Assembly (NCBI GenBank): GCA_903863295.1
Contig: CAIPBM010000039.1
Span: forward strand, 1-44,816
From: an uncultured Verrucomicrobiota bacterium
Lineage (GTDB): Bacteria > Verrucomicrobiota > Verrucomicrobiia > Methylacidiphilales > UBA1321
Direction: 5' to 3'
Length of the DNA stretch: 44,816 bases
Shown: positions 17,035 to 25,377 of the stretch, piece after piece
Numbering within the stretch: the first letter of the stretch is position 1
How the letters are laid out: the number at the start of each line of letters is the position of its first letter
Program-made: the position numbers and the translations under genes
Notes under the pieces: model-generated
Databases searched by the model: none
Told to the model about the DNA's origin: nothing
Seen by the model: only the letters and a program-made list of their open reading frames with translations

Positions 17035-17103
17035 TTTCAAACGGAGGCACGGAGAGCAGAATTACAGTTTTTTCTCCATGCTCTCCGTGTCCCTGTGTAA
17101 TAA
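17035..17103. repeat. CACGGAG-type inverted repeat, copy 2
   Basis: A diverged copy of the element at 12403-12481. The left arm ACGGAGGCACGGAGAGCA starts at 17041 and the right arm TGCTCTCCGTGTCCCTGTGT ends near 17098; they pair over about 18 bp with a few mismatches and enclose a T-rich loop. It lies 10 bp after the antiporter stop, again just downstream of a gene, where it could terminate transcription. Confidence 0.7.
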
Positions 17104-17203
17104 AGTATTTTGAGCGGCGCGTTAAGTTGAATTGCGATAAAAGCGCAAAGCCGTTTCGTCCAAAATCCTCACGCTCGGCCTTGTTTTGTGCCATGCTTAA
17201 GGG

Positions 17204-19105
17204 ATGAAGACTTCCTGGTACCACGACGCGCTATCATCTTCACTTGAGACCTCCAAATGGGAGCATCTTCCGGTGGTCATCTTCGATCACCCCAAAGTCG
17301 CCGCCGCCCGCGTGGCCGCAGAAATCGCCGAACTCATCCGGGAACGGGCCGCGCAAAACCGCATGGCGGTGCTCGGCCTCGCGACCGGCTCCACGCCCAT
17401 TTTTGTTTATCAGGAACTCGCCCGTCTTCACCGCGAGGAGGGGCTGAGCTTTCGCAACGTCACCACCTTCAATCTCGACGAATATTATCCGCTCACGGCC
17501 GACCAGCCGCAAAGTTATCACCGCTTCATGCAGGAGCACCTCTTCGATCACGTCAATATCGATCCCTCCCGCATCCACATCCCGGATGGCTCCATCGCCC
17601 GCGCGGACGTGGCTTCTTATTGCGACAACTACGAGCGGCAAATCGCCGAGGCCGGCGGCATCGACCTGCAACTGCTCGGCATCGGTCGCACCGGTCACAT
17701 CGGCTTTAACGAGCCCGGCTCCGCCCGGCGCAGCGTGACGCGCCTGATCCATCTTGATCGCGTGACGCGGCTGGATGCCATCAAGGATTTTTCGAGCGAA
17801 GACCGGGTCCCCCGCGCCGCCATCACCACCGGCGTACGAACCATCCTTCAGGCGCGCCGGATCGTTTTGATGGCCTTTGGCGAACACAAGGCGGACATCG
17901 TGGCACGCGCGGTCGAAGGCGAAGTTTCAGCCGAGGTTCCGGCAACTTATCTACAGGATCACGATAACTGTCTCATGATTCTCGATCCTGCGGCAGCGGC
18001 GCAATTGACCCGTATCCGGACGCCGTGGCTGGTCGGGCCTTTGGCCGAGATGGGGCTGGCGTGGTCGGATGCCATGCTGCGACGGGCCGTCACCTGGCTC
18101 GCACAAAAAACCGGCAAGGCCATCCTGAAACTGACCGACGAGGATTACAACAGTCACAGCCTGCAGGAGCTGCTTTCCCTTCACGGCAATGCCTACGAGA
18201 TTAACCTGCAAGGGTTCCGCCAATTGCAAAACACCATCACCGGATGGCCGGGCGGCAAACCGACGGCGACCGCGACCGTTCCACAACCGCGCCCCTTGCG
18301 CAACTCCTCCGCCTCCGTTTATCCGAAGCGGATTCTCATCTTTTCGCCCTTGCCCGACGACCATGTCCTCTCGATGGGCGGCACCCTGATCCGGCTGGCT
18401 GAACAGAAGCATGAGGTTCACGTGGCCTGCCAGGTTTCCGGCAGCGACGCCGTGCCTGATGAGGTCTTGCAGCGCTATCTCGATTTTCACCGCCAACTCG
18501 GCGGCGCGGCTGACGGAAGCGAAGCAAGCTCCGCCAAAAAGTTGAAGGCGGCTATTCGTCGCGCCGAGACCCATTCGGCATCGCGCGTATGCCGGGTCGA
18601 AGCCGGCCGGCTCCATTTCCTCGACCTTCCGTTTTATGAACGGGCCGCGGCCGGTTATCGCAAGATTTCGCCCGAGGATGTTGAAACCACCGTCCAAGTT
18701 CTCCGTGAAATCCGTCCACATCAAATTTACGCCGCGGGCGATCTGGCTGATCCCCACGGGACCCATCGCATCTGTCTCGAAATTCTCACCCAGGCGATCG
18801 AAAAAATTCGTCATGAGCCCTGGTTCGCGGAATGCGAAGCCTGGCTTTACCGCGGTGCCTGGGGCGAATGGCCGCTCCATGAAGTCGACCTCACCGTTCC
18901 GTTAAGTCCCGCTGAAGTCGCCCGCAAGCGCCGCGCCATCTTCCAGCATGAAAGCCAGAAGAGCCCGTTCCTCGGCGCGGATAATTCTGAATTCGGCCGT
19001 CGCGCCGAAGATTCCGCCCGCGCCACGAGCCGCTTATTCGACCGTCTCGGCCTCGCCGATTACGAAGCCATGGAAACCTTCCACCGCTGGGAACTCGCCC
19101 GCTAG
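17204..19105 (+). CDS. Glucosamine-6-phosphate deaminase-like / PIG-L deacetylase-like fusion
   Basis: Two-domain protein of 633 residues, like the long NagB-like proteins of Bacteroidetes and relatives. Residues about 25-290 match glucosamine-6-phosphate deaminase, with ATGSTP, FNLDEY (Asp92, equivalent to E. coli Asp72), and GIGRTGHIGFNEP (His165 and Glu170, equivalent to His143 and Glu148). Thr163 stands where E. coli has catalytic Asp141. Residues about 365-630 resemble PIG-L/LmbE deacetylases, but the usual HPDDE metal motif reads LPDDH (residues 383-387); DPHGTHR is present later. A role in amino-sugar breakdown or cell-wall recycling fits the family, but both active sites are altered. 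It is monocistronic, with no nag genes nearby. Confidence 0.83.
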   Translation: MKTSWYHDALSSSLETSKWEHLPVVIFDHPKVAAARVAAEIAELIRERAAQNRMAVLGLATGSTPIFVYQELARLHREEGLSFRNVTTFNLDEYYPLTADQPQSYHRFMQEHLFDHVNIDPSRIHIPDGSIARADVASYCDNYERQIAEAGGIDLQLLGIGRTGHIGFNEPGSARRSVTRLIHLDRVTRLDAIKDFSSEDRVPRAAITTGVRTILQARRIVLMAFGEHKADIVARAVEGEVSAEVPATYLQDHDNCLMILDPAAAAQLTRIRTPWLVGPLAEMGLAWSDAMLRRAVTWLAQKTGKAILKLTDEDYNSHSLQELLSLHGNAYEINLQGFRQLQNTITGWPGGKPTATATVPQPRPLRNSSASVYPKRILIFSPLPDDHVLSMGGTLIRLAEQKHEVHVACQVSGSDAVPDEVLQRYLDFHRQLGGAADGSEASSAKKLKAAIRRAETHSASRVCRVEAGRLHFLDLPFYERAAAGYRKISPEDVETTVQVLREIRPHQIYAAGDLADPHGTHRICLEILTQAIEKIRHEPWFAECEAWLYRGAWGEWPLHEVDLTVPLSPAEVARKRRAIFQHESQKSPFLGADNSEFGRRAEDSARATSRLFDRLGLADYEAMETFHRWELAR

Positions 19106-19176
19106 GGAGATCGCCGTTCGATTCCCGATCATGAGACGACGCTCTGGTGCGCTTAAAGTGATTCAAACTCAGACTC

Positions 19177-20775
19177 TCACCGTTTTGCATCCGGAATAGG
19201 AACCACCAGGCTCTGTAACATCTTCAGGTACGCATCCTTCGCGCTTTCATAATCGGGCGCTCCAGCCAGGGCCGCCTCCATCGTCTCCACCCCCACACCC
19301 CGGTTCCCATGCCAGACGTCGCTGGCATGCAGGCGCAATTTGGTCATAAAAGGCAACTGAATCCGCGTGTCCGATTCAGGCGGCAACTCGCCACGATTCG
19401 CGTAAACCACCCAAAAGATGTAGACGGGGGCTCCCTTGAAGACGAATTGCTTGGGCCGGACGATCAAGCGAACGCCGTTAACCTCCGTCGGAAAATCGGG
19501 GTAGTCCCTGACCTTCGTGAATCCCGCAGAAGGCAGACAATTATCCGGATTATGCCAGCCCAGCACAATGCGTGTATAGGGCTTCGGATTGTATCGAAAA
19601 TAAAACACGGTCCAGTTCAAGCCCCGTTCGTCCAACCATTGCCCGGTTTCCGAGACATCGCAATTGAGTGCCTCCAGGGTGACCTCGGAAAGATTGACCT
19701 TGTGGAATGAATCCACCACTGGCATCTGCACCGTCCATGGCGTGTGCCGCGCCAGAGTCAACTCCTTCCAACCAAACCAGGCCTGCGTCGCAACCTCGGC
19801 CAGAAGCGCGATCAGGCAAATCTGAATCGCGAGACGAAGGGCTGATTTGTTTTGGTAAGACTCGTCGAATGATGAGTTTTTTTCCTCGACCGTCTGCGGC
19901 ACCGAAACCTTCCCAAATCCCAAGCCAATGGCCACGATCCACGACCCCAGTCCCGTCAGCACCAGGATCGCATACCCCGCCGTATCGTGCCAATGGGGCA
20001 CCGCATCCGGCCCGCTATAGAAGGCCATGAGCGCGAGGAAAAAAGTTCGCAGATAATTCCCGAGCAGTGCCAGCGCAATGCTTGAGCCGACGAGAATGAC
20101 GCGATTCCGCAGGGAAAGCCGATAAATCTCGCCCAGGAGAAAACCCATCATCAGGGAAGCCTGGAGCGACAAGATTCCACTGCACGCCTCTTCCACGCCC
20201 AGCTCGCAATTCTGCAGGCGGATGACATTGCCCGCCGGTGTTGCCTCAATCGCCAGACCCTGCAGCGAATGCGAGACCAGCAGGGTATTCCACCGCATCA
20301 ACCCCTGCACCAGTGGGTACTCGATTTCAAAAAACCACGGCAGACTCAGGATCAAAAAGCAGACCGGAAAGGCAAAATAGCGCATCCAGCTCGTTCCGCC
20401 ATAAACCCAGAGCCAACCCAGCAAGGAAGCAACGTAAAGCCCCAGGACGATCCAAAGTCCCGGACGCCATTCCGGATCCGCTTCCGTCGCCAAACGGACA
20501 AGAAAAAAGGTGATGCCCCCACCCGCCAGAATCCAGCCCAAGTTGATCGGGCGGCTGGCTTCTCGCGGCGGACGTTGCGGCCAGCGTTCCGCCAAAAGAA
20601 AGATACAGACCAGCGGAATGTACCAGCCGAAGGAGTAGTTGGAGTTACTGCTCCAGGTCGGCGTCAATGGCCCCAGAGCAATCACCCCAGCTACATCAAG
20701 AAGGATCCATGACGTCCATGGCAGTTCTCTCCATGAGGAGGGAACCGGAGTTCTGGTTGATTGAACAGAAGTCAT
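19177..20775 (-). CDS. Exosortase with EpsI-like C-terminal domain
   Basis: Membrane-embedded transpeptidase/protease of 532 residues that would process PEP-CTERM proteins at the cytoplasmic membrane. About eight to ten hydrophobic segments fill the first 300 residues. The exosortase triad is visible: Cys198 in EEACSG, Arg243 in NYLRTF and His263 in WHDTAGY. The C-terminal part from about residue 315 starts with another membrane segment and matches the EpsI/DUF3485 domain, with GWHNPDNCLPSAGF at about 405-418. I start at ATG 20775, 14 bp after the TPR gene stop; upstream codons lack similarity. It forms an operon with that TPR gene and borders the EPS cluster, the usual exosortase setting. 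Confidence 0.92.
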   Translation of the reverse strand: MTSVQSTRTPVPSSWRELPWTSWILLDVAGVIALGPLTPTWSSNSNYSFGWYIPLVCIFLLAERWPQRPPREASRPINLGWILAGGGITFFLVRLATEADPEWRPGLWIVLGLYVASLLGWLWVYGGTSWMRYFAFPVCFLILSLPWFFEIEYPLVQGLMRWNTLLVSHSLQGLAIEATPAGNVIRLQNCELGVEEACSGILSLQASLMMGFLLGEIYRLSLRNRVILVGSSIALALLGNYLRTFFLALMAFYSGPDAVPHWHDTAGYAILVLTGLGSWIVAIGLGFGKVSVPQTVEEKNSSFDESYQNKSALRLAIQICLIALLAEVATQAWFGWKELTLARHTPWTVQMPVVDSFHKVNLSEVTLEALNCDVSETGQWLDERGLNWTVFYFRYNPKPYTRIVLGWHNPDNCLPSAGFTKVRDYPDFPTEVNGVRLIVRPKQFVFKGAPVYIFWVVYANRGELPPESDTRIQLPFMTKLRLHASDVWHGNRGVGVETMEAALAGAPDYESAKDAYLKMLQSLVVPIPDAKR

Positions 20776-20789
20776 CGCCGCGCCAGCCC

Positions 20790-23774
20790 TCAAGTCTTGG
20801 CCGCAGCGGCAGGTGGCTGCGCAGGCTCCAGGATTTGCAGTTCCGCCTTGGACAGGATGTATTCGCAAAAGTCCTTCTTGTCCGTCGCCAGGCAGCGGTG
20901 AAAATAATCAATGGCCGTGGCCTTGTCTCCGGCCAGCAGTCTTTTCATTCCGGCGAAGTACCAGACCTCGCAGTGCTGGGACTGGTCTCTCTTCACGTCG
21001 GACGACGCCGCAGAGGCGAGGATATCGGTCTCGCTCATCCGGTCGAGGAGGAAGCCGGCCAGCTTGGAAACCAGGTCGTCGGGAGATGAATTCCAGTCGC
21101 TTTGTAACGAGGCACTCAAGGCCTGGTCGGCATCTCCTTTGGCACCTTGGGCCCGGGCGATCAGCCACAAATAGAGACGGGCGTGGTCGGAATAATGGTC
21201 ACGGGGAACCAGCTCGCAGAATTTCTGAAGATCGTTATTGGCACCTGAAAGATTGCCCTTCGCCAGCTTGGCAAATCCCCGGTTGTAATAGGCCTGCGGC
21301 GTATTCGGATCGAGATCAATGGCCTGCGTGCTGTCGGCAATCGCCCCGTCGAGGTCATCTTTTTGCTCCTTGATCAATCCCCGGTTGTAGTAAGCCACGG
21401 CGATCTTGGGATCAAGGGTCAGCGCTTGCGTGTAGTCGGCAATAGCCCCGCTTAAGTCCCCCTTGGATTGGCGGGCCAGGCCGCGATTCGAGTATGCCAG
21501 CGCATTATTCGGATCCAGCGCCACGGCTTGATTATAATCGGCGATGGCGCCATCGAAATCGTGCTTGGTGTTCTTGGCGTTGCCCCGGTTGTAATAAGCA
21601 CCCGCCCGCTTGGGATCGAGATCAAGCGTCTGGTTGAAATCGAGAATCGCCCCATCGACGTTGCCCTGGGCCATCCGCGCCATGCCGCGATTGTAGTAGG
21701 CAACCGGGGTTTTGGGATCGATGGCCAGCGCTTGGGTATAATCCGTAATCGCACCATCGAGATCATTCTTCGCTGCGCGAGCCCAGCCTCGGTTGCTGTA
21801 GGCATCCGCCCGGTTGGGGTCGATGGCCAACACCTGCGTATAGTCGGTGATGGCTCCATCATAATCAGCTTTCGTGATTCTCAGGTTGGCGCGACTGAAG
21901 GCTGCCTGAGCCAGCTTGGGATCAAGATTAATTGCCTGGGTGAAATCGGCCATCGCACCATCCGCATCATCCTTGGCCAACTTGGCTTCCCCACGCCGGT
22001 AGTAAGCGCCGGCTAATTTGGGATCAAGACTTACCGCCATGGTAAAATCGGCAATGGCTCCATCAACATCCGGCTTGGGTGAACGTGCCTGGCGGGCGCA
22101 GCCCCGGTAAAAATAAGCGCTGACCGCCTTCGGATTCATCGCCAGCACCTGGGTAAAATCGGAAATGGCTCCATCCCAATCATTCTTTTGGGCCTTCGCC
22201 ATCCCCTCGTTCAGGTAGCTCTCCACCACCGGCGTAAGCACGGCGGACGAGGTGGTCGGAGTGGGCGTGTGCGAGGAAGAACCGTGAATCGTCGGCAAAT
22301 CGAGATCCGACTTGAATTCAATCCGGCTGAGCTTCCAGCCAAATCCGTAGAACTGAAGACGCATTCTGACCGTTTCAAGATCAATGACGAAGTCATCAAA
22401 CGAAACCAGTTTTTCCGACTTCACCGGCTGATTGGTAAGCGAAGCGAGCAACCCCGCCGCGACCTCAGGCGTCACCACCTGCTGTTGGTCGGTCTTGTCG
22501 AAATGATCGGCCTTGTTCACCAGCGACGACACGCTCTCGGGAGTGACGTAGAGGTCGATCGAATTTTCAATCATCGCCAACGCGACCGACGATTCCGATT
22601 TTGCCACCTGCGCTTCGATCTGCGTTTTCAACGATTCCCTGAGGACAGGAAAGTCGACATATTTATCCAATTGCGCCTGGTTTCCACTCTTGAGTGCGTC
22701 CCATAAGACATGCGTTGAATAGTAGGGGAGGCAAAAATAGACGATGCAGAAGAGAGCGATACCGCCGCCCACAAAATAAGCGCCGAAGGTATGTTGCCGG
22801 GTCCAGACAAAATTCTTTTTCTTCGAGCGCACCCGTGAAGGCAATGGAGGCGGCGTGACCGTCGTCCCCGTTGTCGGCTCGGAAGGAACAACCGCCACCG
22901 GGCCGGAAGGCGCCGGGCCCAGAGGTAAAGGGGGAGCCAGTTGGATCGGAGTGGCGGTCTTGGGCTGGCTCTTTTTCGGCAGAACCTTGATGGGTAAAGG
23001 CAGCGACATTTCCATCGGCCGCTCATGGGAAGCAGGGCCCATCAGGTTGACCGGAACTGAGGGCGCAGGCGCCGACTGGATCACCACTCGCTCCGGTTTT
23101 TGTGAGAGGGCGCGGATAACAGAGGGCAAGGTGCCGGACGCGCCGATGGCCTTGGACGAGTTCCCCGGGTTAAGCATGATCGGCGCGGACGCAGATGCGG
23201 ACACGTCCTGACTCGCCTGTTTCGGAATGACCGAGGGGCTGGGGACCAAAGGAGCTGTCGGAAGCGGAATCGGCGCGCTCGACCGTTCATCGCCTTCGAG
23301 TTTCGTTTTCTTGGCAATGACTTTCACCGGGGATGGCAGTGGCTGCTCCGGTAATTTGCCAGAACTCCCGCCCAGCTTCGGAATCGGTTGCGAGACCCCT
23401 CCTCCTTTCCCAGCCTGCCCGGATTTCTTGGCGAGTGACTTGACCACAAGGGGCGGACTCCAATGGATCGGATCGCCAGGATTCAGAATAACCGGAGCCT
23501 GGCTTGAACTGGGCGTACCACTTGGCAGAGGTTGGCTTGCCAGAGATTTTTCCTTTTCCGAAATGACCGCCGCGGCCTCCTTGGCTTCTGCAGGTGCGGT
23601 CATAGCAAGCTTAGGCAGCTTCGCGAGCATCTCACCGACCGGCTCCCAGTTGGTCGCCCCCTCAAACCGTGCCGGATCAGTTGGGGACAACAACCCCTCT
23701 TCCAAATAGTCCCGAACCTGCTTTTCCGAATAGGGCCCCAGCTCCATGCCAGCCAGTTGAATATGAATTTCCAT
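20790..23774 (-). CDS. GYF_2 / DUF2939 / TPR membrane protein upstream of exosortase
   Basis: Protein of 994 residues with an unusual order of parts. Residues 1-55 resemble the GYF_2 domain (DUF4339), with GPYSEKQVRDYLEEGLLSP. A Pro/Ser/Lys-rich linker (about 60-320) repeats short motifs such as LPSVIRAL and LPLPIKVLPKK. One membrane segment follows at about 328-350, then a DUF2939-like domain (about 345-475; DFPVLRESLKTQI). Ten TPR units of 34-37 residues span about 521-865 (YYNRGxAK...DGAIADYTQAL...LDP), and a Cys-containing helical tail ends it. The N-terminus is probably cytoplasmic and the TPRs outside. It is co-transcribed with the exosortase, so a role in substrate recognition or EPS assembly is an inference. 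Confidence 0.85.
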   Translation of the reverse strand: MEIHIQLAGMELGPYSEKQVRDYLEEGLLSPTDPARFEGATNWEPVGEMLAKLPKLAMTAPAEAKEAAAVISEKEKSLASQPLPSGTPSSSQAPVILNPGDPIHWSPPLVVKSLAKKSGQAGKGGGVSQPIPKLGGSSGKLPEQPLPSPVKVIAKKTKLEGDERSSAPIPLPTAPLVPSPSVIPKQASQDVSASASAPIMLNPGNSSKAIGASGTLPSVIRALSQKPERVVIQSAPAPSVPVNLMGPASHERPMEMSLPLPIKVLPKKSQPKTATPIQLAPPLPLGPAPSGPVAVVPSEPTTGTTVTPPPLPSRVRSKKKNFVWTRQHTFGAYFVGGGIALFCIVYFCLPYYSTHVLWDALKSGNQAQLDKYVDFPVLRESLKTQIEAQVAKSESSVALAMIENSIDLYVTPESVSSLVNKADHFDKTDQQQVVTPEVAAGLLASLTNQPVKSEKLVSFDDFVIDLETVRMRLQFYGFGWKLSRIEFKSDLDLPTIHGSSSHTPTPTTSSAVLTPVVESYLNEGMAKAQKNDWDGAISDFTQVLAMNPKAVSAYFYRGCARQARSPKPDVDGAIADFTMAVSLDPKLAGAYYRRGEAKLAKDDADGAMADFTQAINLDPKLAQAAFSRANLRITKADYDGAITDYTQVLAIDPNRADAYSNRGWARAAKNDLDGAITDYTQALAIDPKTPVAYYNRGMARMAQGNVDGAILDFNQTLDLDPKRAGAYYNRGNAKNTKHDFDGAIADYNQAVALDPNNALAYSNRGLARQSKGDLSGAIADYTQALTLDPKIAVAYYNRGLIKEQKDDLDGAIADSTQAIDLDPNTPQAYYNRGFAKLAKGNLSGANNDLQKFCELVPRDHYSDHARLYLWLIARAQGAKGDADQALSASLQSDWNSSPDDLVSKLAGFLLDRMSETDILASAASSDVKRDQSQHCEVWYFAGMKRLLAGDKATAIDYFHRCLATDKKDFCEYILSKAELQILEPAQPPAAAAKT
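21180..22215 (-). repeat. TPR-coding tandem repeat, about 102-bp period
   Basis: Ten consecutive TPR codings within the gene at 20790-23774. Units 5 to 9 are especially alike, each reading AYYNRG or AYSNRG and ending IDPK or LDPN, which points to recent internal duplication. Unit 2 is three residues longer than the rest. Confidence 0.85.
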
Positions 23775-24072
23775 CTTGGTTTCCCGGGGTCGCTAAACGA
23801 GACGGGCGGGCATGAGTTCCCCTTGGGTTGCCGGGAATGAGCTCGTTTTAGCGGATAATGGCCAAATCATATTGGAACTTGTCGTGACATCATATTGTTA
23901 CATCCCGGTAGAGAAGTCGAGGGCGACGCCGTCCTCAGCGTCTGCGTTATGGCAAGGAGTTGGACAGGTTCTCCTTTCCAGACTCAACCAAGCCTCGTAA
24001 ATCTAATCAGGGTCTCTCTCGCATCGCATAACGCAAAAAATCCTTTATGCTGGAGACTCTTCATTTTGCACC
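23775..24072. other. Divergent intergenic region between TPR-exosortase and EPS operons
   Basis: This 298-bp gap separates two divergent operons and must hold promoters for both. It contains a strong inverted repeat (23791-23853) and two direct copies of ATCATATTG at 23866 and 23889, 23 bp apart, which could be regulator sites. No convincing sigma70 or sigma54 promoter was found, and a short open frame at 23812-24000 has no coding features. Confidence 0.5.
23791..23853. repeat. Inverted repeat near the TPR gene start
   Basis: CGCTAAACGAG (23791-23801) is the reverse complement of CTCGTTTTAGCG (23842-23853) apart from one extra A. An inner TTCCC/GGGAA pair lies between the arms. It starts 17 bp upstream of the TPR gene start and would lie in its 5' leader or act as an operator. 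Confidence 0.55.
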
Positions 24073-25377
24073 ATGTCTGATCAGCTCATCACAGTAGAAA
24101 AACTCGGGAAGCGATATCGGCTGAATCATCTCAGCCGCCCTAACCATGGGCTGCGTCATCTTTTGCAGGATGCGGTCACTGCGCCCTTCAAGGTGTTCCG
24201 AAAAAGAAACGAGCCGACTTCAACTCAAAAACGAGACCGTGATGAATTCTGGGCCCTGCGAGACATCTCTTTCGATATCAAGCAGGGTGAAGTCGTTGGG
24301 ATCATTGGCCGCAACGGTGCGGGTAAATCGACCCTCCTCAAGATTCTCAGTCGCATTACCGAGCCGACCGAGGGACGAGTCACCCTCCAAGGCCGCGTCG
24401 CAAGTCTGCTGGAAGTGGGCACCGGTTTTCACGGCGAACTCACCGGGCGTGAAAATATCTTCCTCAACGGCGCCATTCTCGGCATGAGCCGCCAGGAAAT
24501 TAACAAGAAGTTCGACGAGATTATCTCCTTCGCGGAAGTGGAAAAATTTCTCGATACTCCGGTCAAGCACTACAGCAGCGGAATGTATGTCCGCCTCGCC
24601 TTCGCGGTAGCCGCGCATCTGGAACCGGAAATCCTCATTATTGATGAAGTGCTGGCCGTGGGCGACGCCCAGTTCCAGAAAAAGTGTCTGGGCAAGATGC
24701 AGGACATCTCCAGCCGGGAAGGTCGAACGGTTCTTTTTGTCAGCCATAACATGGGTACGGTTTCCACACTCTGCACCCGCGGGATTTATCTCAAAAAGGG
24801 GACCGTCGATTTCATGGGCACGGCGGAGGAGACCATTACCCATTATGTGAACGATGGAAATCACGACCAGGGCGAGCGGACATGGCCCACGATTGATGAG
24901 GCTCCCGGAAGCGATAAGCTGCGCCTGCGGGCCGTGCGCATTATTTCAGAGGATAAAACCGCATCCGAAGTGCCGATCAACAGAGAAATTCATGTCGAAA
25001 TTGATTTTGCCAACTTGGTCGAGGGAACCCGGGTTTGCCCTAGCGTCCATCTTTTCGATCACCTTGGCGTGCTCGTCCTGACCTCCGCCAATTTTCCCTC
25101 CGCCTCTATCAAGGCCGACCCGTGGTATGACAAACCTTGTCCGGTTGGTACCTATCGGGTGCGCTGCACCTTGCCCGCGAATTTTCTCAACGAAGGCAAA
25201 TACAAGGTCAGTGTGTTCCTGCATGACAGCAACCATCATGCTGAGGCGCGAGGGGACGAAGCCGTGGCCTTCACCGTCCACGAAACTGGCGAAATGAGAC
25301 GGGAATACTCGGGACCCTGGACCGGAGCCGTGCGAGTCAGACTCGGATGGGAAACCAAATCGATCGATCTCAAATGA
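24073..25377 (+). CDS. Wzt-like polysaccharide ABC transporter ATPase
   Basis: Cytoplasmic ATPase of 434 residues of the O-antigen/teichoic-acid export family. Residues 1-250 form the nucleotide-binding domain: Walker A GRNGAGKST at 79-87, signature YSSGMYVRL at about 167, and Walker B IIDEVLAVGD with Asp191. This signature and the VGDAQFQKKC stretch are typical of Wzt/TagH. The C-terminal 180 residues resemble the Wzt carbohydrate-binding domain that recognises the polymer end. No membrane permease (Wzm) is adjacent, although the two genes normally sit side by side. The gene is the first of the plus-strand EPS block and overlaps the next gene by four bases. Confidence 0.9.
   Translation: MSDQLITVEKLGKRYRLNHLSRPNHGLRHLLQDAVTAPFKVFRKRNEPTSTQKRDRDEFWALRDISFDIKQGEVVGIIGRNGAGKSTLLKILSRITEPTEGRVTLQGRVASLLEVGTGFHGELTGRENIFLNGAILGMSRQEINKKFDEIISFAEVEKFLDTPVKHYSSGMYVRLAFAVAAHLEPEILIIDEVLAVGDAQFQKKCLGKMQDISSREGRTVLFVSHNMGTVSTLCTRGIYLKKGTVDFMGTAEETITHYVNDGNHDQGERTWPTIDEAPGSDKLRLRAVRIISEDKTASEVPINREIHVEIDFANLVEGTRVCPSVHLFDHLGVLVLTSANFPSASIKADPWYDKPCPVGTYRVRCTLPANFLNEGKYKVSVFLHDSNHHAEARGDEAVAFTVHETGEMRREYSGPWTGAVRVRLGWETKSIDLK

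Noticed and set aside
17951-18880. Minus-strand open frame of 309 codons opposite the NagB/PIG-L fusion
   Set aside because: No family similarity, and both domains of the sense gene show conserved motifs.
21180-22215. Regular repeats on the minus strand considered as a CRISPR array
   Set aside because: The period of about 102 bp keeps one reading frame and encodes TPR units; there are no short identical repeats with unique spacers.
23949-23964. Possible sigma54 promoter TGGCAAGGAGTTGG upstream of the Wzt-like gene
   Set aside because: The -12 element reads TTGG instead of TTGC and the spacing is one base short of the required fixed distance.
23812-24000. Short plus-strand open frame in the divergent EPS gap
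   Set aside because: 62 codons without ribosome binding site, motif or membrane segment; it overlaps a structured inverted repeat, so regulatory DNA is more likely.
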